A stretch of 64,000 nt of DNA from Apostichopus japonicus (GCF_037975245.1 NC_092582.1:18812577-18876576), one strand, 5' to 3'. Counted from the stretch's first letter, positions 12,174 through 24,890 are shown. Notes: generated by a model from the letters alone, not told the origin. Numbers and translations are program-made.

Positions 12174-12430
12174 AATGGCTACACTAGATAGCCAATGGCT
12201 ACACCAGATAGCCAATGGCTATACCAGATAGCCAATGGCTACACCAGATAGCCAATGGCTACACCAGATAGCCAATGGCTACACTAGATAGCCAATGGCT
12301 ACACCAGATAGCCAATGGCTACACCAGATAGCCAATGGCTACACCAGATAGCCAATGGCTACACCAGATAGCCAATGGCTATACCAGATAGCCAATGGCT
12401 ACATCAGATAGCCAATGGCTACACAAGATG
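12174..12430. repeat. 20-bp minisatellite with internal dyad
   Basis: About 12 tandem copies of a 20-bp unit, with point differences mostly at one or two positions (ACACC, ACACT, ATACC). Each unit contains TAGCCA-A-TGGCTA, a perfect 6-bp inverted repeat around one base, followed by CACCAGA. The last copies decay at the right edge. Confidence 0.95.
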
Positions 12431-14081
12431 ATCGAATTGTCACAAAGGTAAAACAAATCATCACCATTATTTTATTTATAGATACCTTAGTATAATTTTG
12501 ATGTGATAAACATACTATCATGTAAATAATATATATACAATAAGGTTTTTAGTTAATTAGTTGAAGTTATTAATTAAGTTATATCCTTATGGCACTCCCT
12601 AACACTAACCTCTCAATTAGGCCACTATACGGTTTGCCACGATATTTATACTTGTTACAATTCCTATTTATATAATACTTTCACTGCAATGCATATAATG
12701 TTTATACTATACATGCCAAGCGTGAACAATCTTACTCCAACCCCCCCCCCCCCCCCCACCTCACATCCTCCAATTACCATCCTATAGTTTCCCTATATAC
12801 AATGTTGCTGTTTCAATCAGTCTCATCAATACACGCCTACAATATTACTGATCACTTTCCGAACATCATAATGGGTCCTTGAAATCAATCCACGGTTAAC
12901 ATTTGGTCTTATATACCCTTCTTCTATTTATTCATATTATTATCATTATCGACAACCTAACCCTGCGAACGATACGAATTGCAGCTACCGTAATAAAGGC
13001 AGTAATTTTTGTTCTGTTTTAAACCTGTCAACGACGTTACAGCCTGGTTTTACTATTATTAATATTTTTCTCGAAGAAGGAAAAGATATGTCAGCTAATT
13101 TTAATTACACGGTGTACCATCAATCAGTTAATGCGCAGCCCTAATTTCGCGTAACTTTCTCACAGGCTAGCAAACCACATTGCAGAAAGAAAGACGAATC
13201 AATATGATACGAAATGAAACCACCTACCCATCTTGGAAAGTTTATTCCAGTTAAAATTCCTGGTCCAAATAAACGAGTAAAAATGTTCCAAAATATTCCA
13301 AAATATTCCTCTTTAACAAAATCTCGACAACTTCATAAAGTTTATCCAAAGCATTCCCTTTTGGTTCAAAACGCAGGTTTTGATTTCTCTCTGTTTGCAG
13401 TGGACAACTCCCAGCTAATACTACTGCATTGTACTTTATAGCCACCACATAACTACACTAACAGCCCTCGATGACATCAGACTGTATATATGGAACGCAA
13501 TAAAAGATTCGTAACTAACAAAAATCGTCACAACAGGCTCGCTCTTGCAGTGGCTTGTACCCTCGGATTCATCGGAGCATAGCCCATCCAGTGCGGAACG
13601 TATAGATCAGTCATTTGCCTTATAAAACTTGTGCCTTTTGTGACAGCACAAAAGACCAAGGATGGCGACAATAGGTAGCGATGGATGGGGTCTTAAGGTA
13701 GGGTTGAATGACTTCTTATTGATTTCACTGCATAGGTAGAGCTCTCGTGTTATTCTTTGGATGGTTATAAACCCCGCCAAAAAAAATTCTATTCGGCAAA
13801 ACAATTTGCCTGTATGGATTGGCACACAGCTGTTAAGTCTGATAGAGAAAGATATAAGCATTTTTGTTTTTGCATATTTGTTGTTGTTGTTGTTGTAAAT
13901 ATTTCACAACTTGTAATTGACAAGAAATGAGGGCACTTCGTCAAAAACGCTAAGTCTGCGCGCATGGTGGTATTAGAATACTGAGTGTGCGCAAAAAATA
14001 CAGTGTGCGCAAAAATTATACAGAGGGTGTAATAACCAGGAAAGCCATGTGTGTAACCTAGTCCACAATGGACGAATTCCT
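12431..14081. other. AT-rich sequence, no gene recognised
   Basis: Contains a C-run at 12741-12757 and unremarkable AT-rich DNA. Overlapping frames at 13214-13448 on both strands have no recognisable domain and no splice support. Confidence 0.5.
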
Positions 14082-14099
14082 TTAATAATAATAATAATG

Positions 14100-14131
<32 letters not shown>

Positions 14132-14425
14132 TTCATAATTTTTTATATAGCGCCTTTCCTAAAGGCTCGAAGCGCATTACAATATTACCCCGGTCAATGA
14201 TAACCTGTCAAACTTAGAGAGACAATCCCTCCACATGACAGCAGCTAAACCGCGCCCAGCTGACAGTTTGATCTCACAGGTCCCCATTTATACACCTGGT
14301 TGAAGAGAGACAATGGAGATAAAGTCCCTTGCCCAAGGACACAACGCAATGATCTGGCCAGGACTCGAACCTGCAATCCTTAGATCACAAGTCCACTGCC
14401 TTAACCACTTGACCACAAAGTAATA
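14082..14425 (-). mobile_element. tRNA-derived SINE, near full length
   Basis: On the minus strand the element begins with a tRNA-like head. The A box lies at about 14414-14398 (TGGTCAAGTGGTTAAGG) and the B box at 14371-14361 (GGTTCGAGTCC). A central region follows with the motif CCTTGGGCAAGGGACTTTAT (about 14346-14323), then a 3' part ending in GCGCTATATAAA (about 14152-14141) and an (ATT)n tail at 14082-14131. The central motif and the GCGCTATATAAA end are familiar from SINEs of aquatic animals that borrow a LINE tail. It has no coding capacity and would depend on a partner LINE. The ATT tail makes the target duplication unclear. Confidence 0.85.
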
Positions 14426-15327
14426 TGACCAGGGAAGAGTAAGATTAATATCAAAATAAGAATAGCCTTCATATGGTGTTCAAATTCAAACATACATTTC
14501 GGACAATCTCCTCACATTTGTTAAAAATATTTTCTCTTCAATTGCAAAAGAGGTAAAGTTTCATTATGATGAATACAAATGGAGCAATGGGTAAAAGACA
14601 GGTTCACATCATAATAACGTCATTTTAGAGAAAAGTAATCTATATTTCTGAATTGCTAATTCAGTGCAAACACATCATGTTAATAGCGTAACATGTGTGG
14701 GTATTTTCTATATGACATGAAAACCCTGTGTGGATTAAAAACTACTGCAACATTCCATAACTTAATAAGCAATTTTAATCCTTTTTCATCTTTCGAATGT
14801 ATTCCAGATGGTATAGTTTTAAATCAGAGGCAAACCCGCGTGGTGTTCTATTATTCGAAATTGAACGCATGGATTCACTATACCATTGATTGGATGCCCT
14901 TGTGATCAAGACCAAGAAGAAAAAAAGCAAGCATCTGCATTGCGCATAACATGACAAGGTATCACGTTCGCGTATAGACATCTCTTTTGACAAAATAATT
15001 ATAATCATGTATTTGGCTTCCATGAAGGCCACTTCCAGTTACATCACGCACTGCATGAGTTCACATATAGCCAGGAAGCGTGTCCCGTTCGATTTAACAG
15101 AAAGGTCTTGTCTTTATAGATGGACTGAAAAAACTTAACCTTAGATAATTATGAACAAATATATTAAATGGACTCGATCTGGATGCGCACATTCACTAGT
15201 GTTATTGTTTGTTGTTTTACATAGGCCTACATTGTGTCTCTCCGTATGTGTGCGTTTTTATTTGCATGTCCTGTTCTCTTGTTTTCTTTGCGTGATAACA
15301 AATGAATCGTCTATTATACATAAACAT
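14426..15327. other. AT-rich sequence, no gene recognised
   Basis: Short frames on both strands (14693-15032) overlap each other and have no domain. No RNA gene recognised. Confidence 0.5.
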
Positions 15328-15562
15328 CTCCCTCCCTCCCTCCCTCCCTCCCTCCCTCCCTCCCTCCCTCCCTCCCTCCCTCCCTCCCTCCCTCCCTCCC
15401 TCCCTCCCTCCCTCCCTCCCTCCCTCCCTCCCTCCCTCCCTCCCTCCCTCCCTCCCTCCCTCCCTCCCTCCCTCCCTCCCTCCCTCCCTCCCTCCCTCCC
15501 TCCCTCCCTCCCTCCCTCCCTCCCTCCCTCCCTCCCTCCCTCCCTCCCTCCCTCCCTCCCTC
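15328..15562. repeat. (CCCT)n tetranucleotide microsatellite, about 59 units
   Basis: About 235 bp of uninterrupted CCCT/CCTC repeat. Three long overlapping frames through it (Pro-Pro-Ser-Leu on plus, Gly-Gly-Arg-Glu on minus) are products of the repeat, not genes. The lack of interruptions suggests recent expansion, or possibly assembly smoothing. The purine strand is AGGG-rich and could form a G-quadruplex or triplex. Confidence 0.97.
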
Positions 15563-16449
15563 AGTTCCCTTTCCAATCCTTCACTCCCTCCCGCTCCCCT
15601 CTTATTCGTATATTGTTCTCCTCTTTGTAAGATCAGCAACAATGAACTTGAGAAGGATATCTGAAAGCTAAACATTTGAAAATCCGCCCTTTAGTGGTAC
15701 GGACATAAGGATTTTTGGTGCCTCGGGCATTCTTGCGGTATTCGCGGGAAATTTGATCTTCCGTAGCTATTGCCTATGCTTCATTCCTTTTCTATCCGAC
15801 AGACGAAACTCGATTTTGGTATTTAGCAGGCGCGTATCCAGGATTTTCTAACCCGGGGGGCGCGAATTACTATCTAAGCGGAGCGCCACCATCGGTTGGC
15901 GCGCAGCGTACAAGAAAATTTCTGGTTTTGATACACCCCAGATCACCGGAAATAGCGTTTCCCAAAAGTTTTTTCCATCCATAACCTTTTTGCAGATTGT
16001 CACCAGTCACACATCATGTTCGACCTCATTGCATGTCCTATGGATCATTGCTTTTGTAGGTGATTCTACGTCACGGCCCACAATATCCGAAAGCCCCACT
16101 TTTCAAGGTTTTAAGCCCATTATTTGTTGAGAATTTGAAAATTCACATTTCTCGTGAATAAAATCACTTCAAAACATACCCATAATGTTGCACAAAATTC
16201 AATCTATGGACAAGCAATATAGAAAAACCTCCTTGAACCCCTAACAGACAGGTCAAAGTTGCACGAGTAGAGGAAAGTATGATGAAGAATGTTGGTCAGG
16301 AAATTTTCGAAAATTCAGACACAGTTAATTTATTGGTGTACAAATATTAAAACCTCTTATAATGGCTATTATAAAACTTGGTTGAGGGAAATGAAAAATA
16401 GCAGATATTTCCGATATCAGGTATATCGAAACCGAACACTACACACATA

Positions 16450-16884
16450 GGCGTAGGTCCCGTAGGAGGCGGTGGCTGCGGCCCCCCTCCCCCCCCCCCC
16501 CCCGCAACCAAATTTTTCCCCATCTTTTTCGGGCACCTACTGAAAGAAAAATAAATAGCAATGAATAGCTTAAAAATGATCTCCTTGGTAATTTAAATAA
16601 AGTTGTAAGCTTGGCCGACATTACTACTGTAAAAGAGAGTTTTGACATAAATGGATCTGTATGATTTTTCTCCATCTACATAAGACATTTCGTTGTTTAC
16701 ATAGCATCCAGCGGTATACTGTGCAACTTTCACGGACCGTAAGGTACACGATGCTATGCACTGTAATAACCGATGCTTGCTTATATGATATTGGCATTGA
16801 TATGTTGGACGCGCAAAAAATTTTGGCTTTTATTTCGGGCAAGTCATTACAGCCCCCAAATCCAATTGGGCTCCTACGCCTTTA
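16450..16884. mobile_element. Short element nested in the 15.8-17.7 kb transposon
   Basis: The segment is bracketed by a 12-bp direct repeat ACTACACACATA (16438-16449 and 16885-16896). Its ends form a short inverted repeat, AGGCGTAGG (16449-16457) against CCTACGCCT (16873-16881). The interior has a C-run at about 16484-16503 and no coding frame of note. The direct repeat shows it was inserted as a unit. The 12-bp duplication with an asymmetric TTTA at the right end leaves the mechanism open. Confidence 0.65.
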
Positions 16885-16985
16885 ACTACACACATAGACA
16901 GATTTTGAGGCTGTTCATCGTGGAACATGCATTTCAATGCTCACTGATATGATGTTATATCTGCTCTTTGCTTTACAAATTCGAA

Positions 16986-17483
16986 CAGGCGTGTAGCGAG
17001 TTATTGCCAAGGGAGGGGCGAAGCCTGTAGGCAAACTATCTAAGCGAAGCGCCACCATGAGTTGGCGCGAAGCGTACAAGAAAAATTTTGACCGAAAATG
17101 CCTCCCAGATCGCTGGAAATGACACTTCCCAGGCCTTGTAAGTTGCATCTAAGCATTGTCTATTTTGAAATTACTAGCGATGTCATAAAGAAAATTTGCT
17201 CGGGGGGGGGGGAGGCGGTCGCCCCCTTCCCAAAATACGTCATGTACCCCGACGACTCGGTCGAGCTCAAGACCAGCCACAGTTGGTTCCATATAGCACA
17301 ATTGTACAATTGTTTAAGGCGTCCATACACACACACGCGTTATGATAGACCATATATAGTATTTATACAGATACATTAGTGAGAGAGGAAAAATGGAAAC
17401 GTCAAAAATGGAGTTGTCGGTGTAAGGGGTAGGGTGAGGCGCACATCCCCTCCGTAATCCTTGATCTGTCACTGGCTACCCTG
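16986..17483. mobile_element. Probable third copy of the GCGCCACC-module repeat
   Basis: Starts at CAGGCGTGTAGCGAG and carries the module TATCTAAGCGAAGCGCCACC followed by GTTGGCGCG (about 17037-17075), then a CCCAGATCGC block as in the other copies. The right end, read in reverse, gives CAGGGTAGCCAGTGAC, which resembles the left end only loosely. The boundaries are therefore approximate and no target duplication is seen. A G-run lies at about 17201-17211. Confidence 0.5.
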
Positions 17484-17728
17484 TGTATATTATAGGGATC
17501 AGCGCTTTCACTATGACTGTTCCTCTTTCTCTTCCCGAGGTCTTGGCTATCTTCTACTCCCTCCTTTTTTCCTTTTTCTCTCTTTTTTCTTTTTCTTTTC
17601 CCTTCCTTCCTCTCCTCCTTTTCTTTTTTCCCCCTCCTTTTCCCTTTTTTCTTCTCTTTTTTTCTCTCCTCTTTTCCTTACCCGGGGGGCGCGCGCCCCC
17701 AACGCCCCCCCCCCTGGATACGCACCTG

Positions 17729-20384
17729 TTTAGGATGCCAAAATTTGAAATGCTCGAACGATTTAGTACGAAATTGCACCCTTAAAACTAAAAAATAGTC
17801 GTCTATAAAGCATTTTTCACGAAAACTTGTAATCCGGTTTACAATTCTAAACAGATATTCTTCACGGCAAACTTCCTCCCCATCTTTATTTTGGCTTGAA
17901 TCTCGTCCGTTTCAACTTGGACTGTACCATTATCTTTTGGTGTTGAGAATATACATTGTTATTAATTGAAATGTGACAAAGCCATTGAAGAGATTGATAT
18001 GATTCTAAGCTCCCCTTTTTTAATTATTAATAATGATTTATAAGTGATTTACATTAATTTATGTAATGATTTAAACGCATTACAGTTAATAAAAGGATTA
18101 TCTAAAAACCACTCTCCCCCATCGTTTATCAACATCGAACATGCCAAAGGGAAATGTTACATCATATTGTACAGAACTATCGTACGTCAGCTGGGAAAAT
18201 CTATAGAGCTAACTTGCGTTAGCAGAAATAGTGGAACCCATACCTATCCATGAACCATACTGTGCAACGATATACCCCTATCGTGATTTGCGAAGTGTGG
18301 CTCAAAGGCGAAAACTTCTATCATTTAATATATAGCAGAAGTTGATGCTTGATGTTGCATTTTTTCCTAAATTATCATAATAGGCTAGTTGTACAGAAAC
18401 TTTGCTTGAACTAAGTCACTAGTAATATTATAGCATCAGCCATAGATTTAATAAAATGATCTATTTCATGCTACAATAAGATTTGCTTGCTTAAATGATC
18501 CTATTATTATATACTGCAACAATCATTTTATCCATACATCGCCCATCATGCTTTTTTTCTTTAGGCCATCATCCCAGATATTCAATCTCACCATGACTGT
18601 ACTGTAATAATGTCAAATAAATATGTAGAAATCAGCAATTGATTTTACCAAACAATTATTCTTTGTTAGTAAGTGGGTTTACACTGGATTTTTAAATATC
18701 AGCTTGGGGAGGGGTATTGTTGCTTCTAGAAGGAGTGTTTTTTTTTTCTTCAAATTATTTACTATTGTCTCCTAGGAAGCTTGTAGAAGTCGATTACAAA
18801 AGCACATCTGGTCTTTGTTTGAGTAGGAGAAGGGAGACAATGGAAAAAATTCAAAGGGCCTGTGACTGGAAATGTCATGTGAAAGGTCAAAAATTATTTA
18901 TATACACAATTAATAAGTCCCACATGAAAACATGGGGGTTGGGGGGGGCAGAACAATGTCAGGCTCTGACTAGCAGTAAGTGATGAACCTTAACAGTGTC
19001 ATTATTTCCCTCTTACATGCAGTCAGGGTGGGGTGGAGAGGGACGCTGTTTGGTGCAGGCAAAATAATGAAAAGCACAAAGAAAAGGATAACAAACAAGA
19101 TTTTACCATTGTTATGTTCTTTTTATTGTGTCCTGTCACAGTGAACAGCAGAAGAAGGCAAGGTATAAAGGTTTTCAGCATAAACATCAAGCTTCCTTTG
19201 GGTAGGATTTGTTCATGGGAGGGGCACAACTTTTATTATGGGGGGGGGTCTGATTGTCTCTAGCGTTGCTTTGAAAGATCACAGATGGCATCATTGACAT
19301 CTTTTGTAGCGCTTTTTAAACTTTCCATTTGATAGGTCACTGGAACTCAAGTTGTTGCTCTGTGTGAGAGCCTCTAGATGTAAACACATTCACTGCACTT
19401 ATGTACAGTAAATACCAAACTTTCTGAATTGTTCTGAAATGGATTTTACACGATTTGGGAAATCTATGTTTAACAATGACAACTACTAAAAACTGCATAT
19501 TATAGGCTCACAGAGTAAACAATATTCACTAGCAGCATTGTTCAGAAATATACTTTCACCTTTTGTTATGATTTCATGTATTGATTCTGACAAGAATATT
19601 CAAATGAAAAAAAAAAAAAAAATCCAGTCCATTTAATAATATCATGTTGTTCACATAGATTTGAAATCACATTCTACTGACATCAGATGACCATTGCCTT
19701 GTTAACACAACTGCAGAGAATGAGTAATTTCTGTGAGGAAAAACCTGTACAGCTTATTAAAAAAAAAGAGAAAGACAAGTCACACACTTACCTGAAGAGA
19801 AAATTTCCACAGCAAGGAACCAAGTTCATTACAATCTTCTCCATGTTGGAGAAAGACTGTTGATTAAGTGCATGAAATGTGTACCTTCTTCTGCTTTAAT
19901 CGATCCCAAATGTTGCCACCGCTTGCAATAGACCAATTAGCAAAGAGTATTGAGAGATGACAATTAATACTCACATCGGCAGCTGATGACCAAAATTATT
20001 GTCTTCTTGTGCTCAGCATATAGATATGGTTTGCAAGGTTCTCACATTCTGACTACACATGACCTTTGACCACCAAAAACAATAAGTCTCTTGATTCTTG
20101 AACTCAACGTGTCACAACAACGTTTTTAATATGAAATTGGTCCAAGCTTCCTTTCTTGAGATATCAAGTTTAAAAGCAAGGCATCACAAACACATCACTC
20201 CTCCACCTGCATGACTACAAATTATCATTGGAACCAAAAACTGATATTTCTATCAATACAGAAAATATCTGGAGAACATTTCAACAACTGAGGCAGCTTT
20301 TAATTTAATTTTTAGGGGGAGAAACGGATAGATCATTTGAAAGGAAACTGCACAACAAGAAAATGTAATATATTGACATGTATA
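17729..20384. other. AT-rich sequence, no gene recognised
   Basis: Frames at 18717-18983, 19023-19229 and 19033-19263 have no recognised domain. An acceptor-like sequence precedes about 18776 but no matching donor was seen. Several G-runs and an A-run (about 19609-19621) are present. Confidence 0.5.
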
Positions 20385-20739
20385 CCTTCAATGTGAAAAA
20401 AGGGCAACATACTGTGCAAAATCTACACAATGATACAATATTTCAGCCATTGACTGCAAAATGAAAAGCATGTGGCTAAGCTTGAAGCCTAACTAGACCG
20501 TATGTGCTACCTTCACACTCTCACGAATAAGTCATCTGATATTGCACACCACATTAAAATGTCCTATGCTATTCTTTGTGTAGGCCTGCTGACATTTGTA
20601 CCATTTGATGAACCTACTGTACAATAGCCAGTTCTGGGTTGGGGGGGGGGGGGGAAATGGGTGGTTTATTGCTTACTCTACACACTAGTAATATCTTGAA
20701 ATATACTAACACTCGCATAACTAAGAGAAACCTATATTG
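20385..20739. repeat. Diverged unit of the 445-bp satellite family
   Basis: Contains the leader CCTTCAATGTGAAAAAAGG, a decayed form of the dyad region, TTCACACTCTCAC, and a G-run followed by AATGGGTGGTTTATT. These align in order with the unit of array B (24891-28975) but with many differences. It looks like an old copy at the left edge of the satellite complex. Similar leaders recur at about 22890 and 24559. Confidence 0.7.
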
Positions 20740-22715
20740 TATCATATACATATCATATACAGTATAGTCTACTGATCTATTAGATATATGCCCCCAGTGT
20801 AGACCTCAAGTATTACAAAGTATTATTAAGCCACTAACAGAAACAGTAAAGAGTATGTGGCAAAGCTTCACACCACGCAATATGGTGTGTGCTGCCTTCA
20901 CACTCTCACTTATTCCAGTTGCATGACAATACCTTAGGCCAATTGCCTATCATATACAGTATAGTCTACTGATCTATTAGATATATGCCCCCAGTGTAGA
21001 CCTTAGGTATTATGGAGTATTATTAAGCCACTAACAGAAACAGTAAAGAGTATGTGGCAAAGCTTCACACCAAGCAATATGGTGTGTGCTGCCTTCACAC
21101 TCTCACTTATTCCAGTTGCATGACAATACCTTAGGCCAATTGCCTATCATATACAGTATAGTCTACTGATCTATTAGATATATGCCCCCAGTGTAGACCT
21201 TAGGTATTACAAAGTATTATTAAGCCACTAACAGAAACAGTAAAGAGTATGTGGCAAAGCTTCACACCACGCAATATGGTGTGTGCTGCCTTCACACTCT
21301 CACTTATTCCAGTTGCATGACACTACCTTAAGCCAATTGCCTATCATATACAGTATAGTCTACTGATCTATTATATATATGCCCCCAGTGTAGACCTTAG
21401 GTATTATGAAGTATTATTAAGCCACTAACAGAAACAGTATGTGGCAAAGCTTCACACCACGCAGTATGGTGTGTGCTGCCTTCACACTCTCACTTATTCT
21501 AGTTGTATGACAATACCTTAAGCCAATTGCCTATCATATACAGTATAGTCTACTGAGCTATTATATATATGCCCCCAGTGTAGACCTTAGGTATTATGGA
21601 GTATTATTAAGCCACTAACAGAAACAGTAAAGAGTATGTGGCAAAGCTTCACACCACGCAATATGGTGTGTGCTGCCTTCACACTCTCACTTATTCCAGT
21701 TGCATGACAATACCTTAGGCCAATTGCCTATCATATACAGTATAGTCTACTGATCTATTAGATATATGCCCCCAGTGTAGACCTTAGGTATTATGGAGTA
21801 TTATTAAGCCACTAACAGAAACAGTAAAGAGTATGTGGCAAAGCTTCACACCAAGCAATATGGTGTGTGCTGCCTTCACACTCTCACTTATTCCAGTTGC
21901 ATGACAATACCTTAGGCCAATTGCCTATCATATACAGTATAGTCTACTGATCTATTATATATATGCCCCCAGTGTAGACCTTAGGTATTATGAAGTATTA
22001 TTAAGCCACTAACAGAAACAGTAAAGAGTATGTGGCAAAGCTTCACACCAAGCAATATGGTGTGTGCTGCCTTCACACTCTCACTTATTCCAGTTGCATG
22101 ACAATACCTTAGGCCAATTGCCTATCATATACAGTATAGTCTACTGATCTATTATATATATGCCCCCAGTGTAGACCTTAGGTATTATGAAGTATTATTA
22201 AGCCACTAACAGAAACAGTAAAGAGTATGTGGCAAAGCTTCACACCAAGCAATATGGTGTGTGCTGCCTTCACACTCTCACTTATTCCAGTTGCATGACA
22301 ATACCTTAGGCCAATTGCCTATCATATACAGTATAGTCTACTGATCTATTATATATATGCCCCCAGTGTAGACCTTAGGTATTATGAAGTATTATTAAGC
22401 CACTAACAGAAACAGTAAAGAGTATGTGGCAAAGCTTCACACCAAGCAATATGGTGTGTGCTGCCTTCACACTCTCACTTATTCCAGTTGCATGACAATA
22501 CCTTAGGCCAATTGCCTATCATATACAGTATAGTCTACTGATCTATTAGATATATTCCCCCAGTGTAAACCTTAAGTATTACAAAGTTTTATTAAGCCAC
22601 TAACAGAAACAGTAAAGAGTATCTGGCAAAGCTTCACACCAAGCAATATGGTGTGTGCTGCCTTCACACTCTCACTTATTCCAGTTGCCTGACAATACCT
22701 TAGGCAAACCATATT
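20740..22715. repeat. Satellite array A, 196-bp unit, about 10 copies
   Basis: Ten head-to-tail units at 190-198-bp spacing, marked by CTACTGATCTATTA at about 20769, 20965, 21161, 21358, 21548, 21744, 21940, 22139, 22335 and 22531. Each holds CAAAGCTTCACACCA and then TGGTGTGTGCTGCC, an inverted repeat CACACCA/TGGTGTG. The unit matches array B on both sides of a missing interior of about 250 bp. The central copies (21744-22500) are nearly identical, while the first and last are more diverged, as expected under unequal crossing-over. No coding frame is maintained. Confidence 0.95.
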
Positions 22716-24890
22716 AACTTAACTACTATACATACATAGACCTATCTTGGGATAAACCTACAGACATTAGTATCATTCAATGAGATTCACTGTAGACTAG
22801 TATTGATAACATACTTGTACTGTAGCTATGGGTTTGTGGGTTTGGGGAGGGTTGGGGCAAATTGACTTGACTTGGAGAATTGCCATACCTTCAGTGTGAA
22901 AAAGGGCAACCACACCTACTTCACAATGATACAGTATTCAGCGATTGACTGCAAAAACGAAAAGCATGTGACCATGTGGTTTGTGCTGCCTCAAAGCTCT
23001 CACACATAACAGTCTCCTTATGCAAACGACATTTGAATTTTATATTAGACTATTTGTTGGATAGTCCTGCCAATAGTTGTATAATCCAATAACACTAAAG
23101 CAGCCTATTCTTAGGGTATTTAAACTTAAGAGGAAAGGAAGGTGTTGGTGGTTGACTGCTGGCAAATAAAATGAAAGCCATGATCCTCACACTGCACGAG
23201 ATGGTAGGTACTATCTTCATTGTCTCAATAAAATGGGTCACATAAAAATGAAAATATTAGTTTCCTCGACTCCATAAACCCATCCAAAAGTTTATCCTCA
23301 ATGTTGTTTTGTTTTTATATTACATCTGCACCTTGTATTTGAAGGAGTGCCATCACCTGTACTTTTGTCAGGCAGTTTATGCGCTGGTAGTTGAAGCCTT
23401 CCAACCACTTTGTTAGCCTTTCAAGCTCTGGCTACTAAAGGAAATGGAGAACGACAGGACATTCTTCCACATAGTTTTCTGCCATCCATGACAGAACTTT
23501 TCTGTCACAACTCACTTCTTCAGAAGCGGAGCGTCTACTTTGTTTCTTGATTTGCTTAGCTTTGCTCCTTTTTTACTTTCTCCTTCTCTATTCTTCTCAA
23601 GGCCAACAGTTAGTTCTACAAGAAAAACAAGCAATAAATGAACAGTGTGTAAAGATCATAATCTGTGACTTGGCTTTTAGTTTCAAAGTTTTCTTTTGTA
23701 TGGGCCCAATTCAATTAGGTTGGTAGGGGTGGGGTTGTAATGATTTGCCTGAAGATTTTTGTGGTACTCAACTGTGCCAACTGTGTAGTTCTCAACTGTG
23801 CCATGTGAAAAGTAAAAGTCAATATGGTGTGAACTTGAAACATGACCACTGGGATACTAGCATTTGAGGAGCTTTGGAAAAGGTCTGTTATTTTGACAAA
23901 TCACCAATGTGCTGTCAAGCACAAACTTTGTGGTTGCTTACTTAGTGCAGTAAACCACATTACACAATGGTGTGGACAGGGTGGGAATGTGTGTCAGTAG
24001 AAGGGGTGTGAAAGGCCAGTCATGCTGAGTGCAAGTGAATACTGATTGCTTTCATTTAGCAAATCATAGAGGTCTGGCAACAATATCATAATTTCTTCAA
24101 TGTGCAAAGCACAATAAGCCTATAATTAGCCACTGAATATGATAGTAAAAAGTGTGTGGTAAAACTTTCTTTACACTACATAAGGTGGTACATGCTGTCT
24201 TAGCACTCTCACTTACACAACAACGTACTGTACCGTAATCTCCTAATAAGCCTAAACATTAAATGGATAATGCTCCCTGGGTTAGGCCTGCTGAAATACA
24301 TAATTAACGGTAATCTTAGTCTAGTTGATGTACTTGTATATTCAAATGTAACTGAAACATGAGGGAAAGGAGTAAAACGTAGAGGGAGGGGGTGGGGGAA
24401 GTGTCTATACTAGGAACATGGTGCTTTCACAAAATATTACCTCATAATTCAATGAAAGACTTCAATTTCTTACATGAAAACCTTGAACTCTGAAATCAAC
24501 AGTACATGGCTACCTGTACAATATTGTTGCTGGAAATGGGAATTGGCATAATGACATACCTTCAATGTGAAAAAGGCTTACTTTACACTAACCACAATTA
24601 TAATTTTCAGCCATTGACTGCAAGAAAGCATGTGGCAAAGCTTCACACCAAATTATATGACACTCTCACAAATAACAGTCACTTAATATTGCAAATTACA
24701 TTTAAATGTCCTAGACTACACTTTAATTAGGCCTGTTGATATTGTACATTTCAATGAACCTACTGTATTACAGCAAACAACTGTAATGGGTTGAGGGGTA
24801 ATTACTTCACTGTACATAATAGTGATTTTGTCAAATATACCTGTAGTAACATTCTCACTACTAAGTGAAACCTATAAAGTACATTTATAT
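22716..24890. repeat. Diverged satellite units surrounding a pseudogene
   Basis: Several old, degraded copies of the B unit. The B interior appears at about 22735-22900, a dyad relic at about 22960-23030, another at about 24140-24240, and a leader plus dyad relic at about 24559-24700. Between them lies the pseudogene at about 23245-23606 with its flanks. The segment of about 23040-23780 aligns with about 29000-29780, so repeat and gene were duplicated together. Confidence 0.75.
23245..23606 (-). pseudogene. Decayed paralogue of the 29.2-29.6 kb gene
   Basis: The minus strand aligns along its length with the intact gene at 29241-29639. It shares the acceptor-like TTTTTCTTGTAG upstream, the region coding for SEEV-CDRKVLSWMA, and the C-terminal region read as MDGF in the intact copy. 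The start codon is TTG in place of ATG. A small deletion in the Lys/Arg-rich part shifts the frame, and in-frame stops follow. Differences around CDRKVLSWMA are mostly at third codon positions, hinting that the copy was constrained for some time before decay. No restored product is inferred. Confidence 0.75.

Larger units (their letters stand above)
15827..17728. mobile_element. TIR DNA transposon, 1.9 kb, with nested insertions
   Basis: Inverted termini at 15827-15842 and 17713-17728 match at 15 of 16 positions (inner part CGTATCCAGG). They are flanked on both sides by TTTAG (15822-15826 and 17729-17733), a likely 5-bp target duplication. No transposase frame is visible. The left part repeats the GCGCCACC/GTTGGCGCG module of the element at 2832. 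A long pyrimidine-rich tract fills about 17540-17690. At least one further element (16450-16884) and a probable second (16986-17483) lie inside. The superfamily is unresolved. Confidence 0.75.

Noticed and set aside
15151-15675. Three long overlapping frames of 120-159 residues
   Set aside because: They translate the (CCCT)n tract into PPSL or GGRE repeats on both strands. No gene-like flanks.
15795-15815. GACGAAAC as a second hammerhead
   Set aside because: No CTGATGA upstream at stem II distance.
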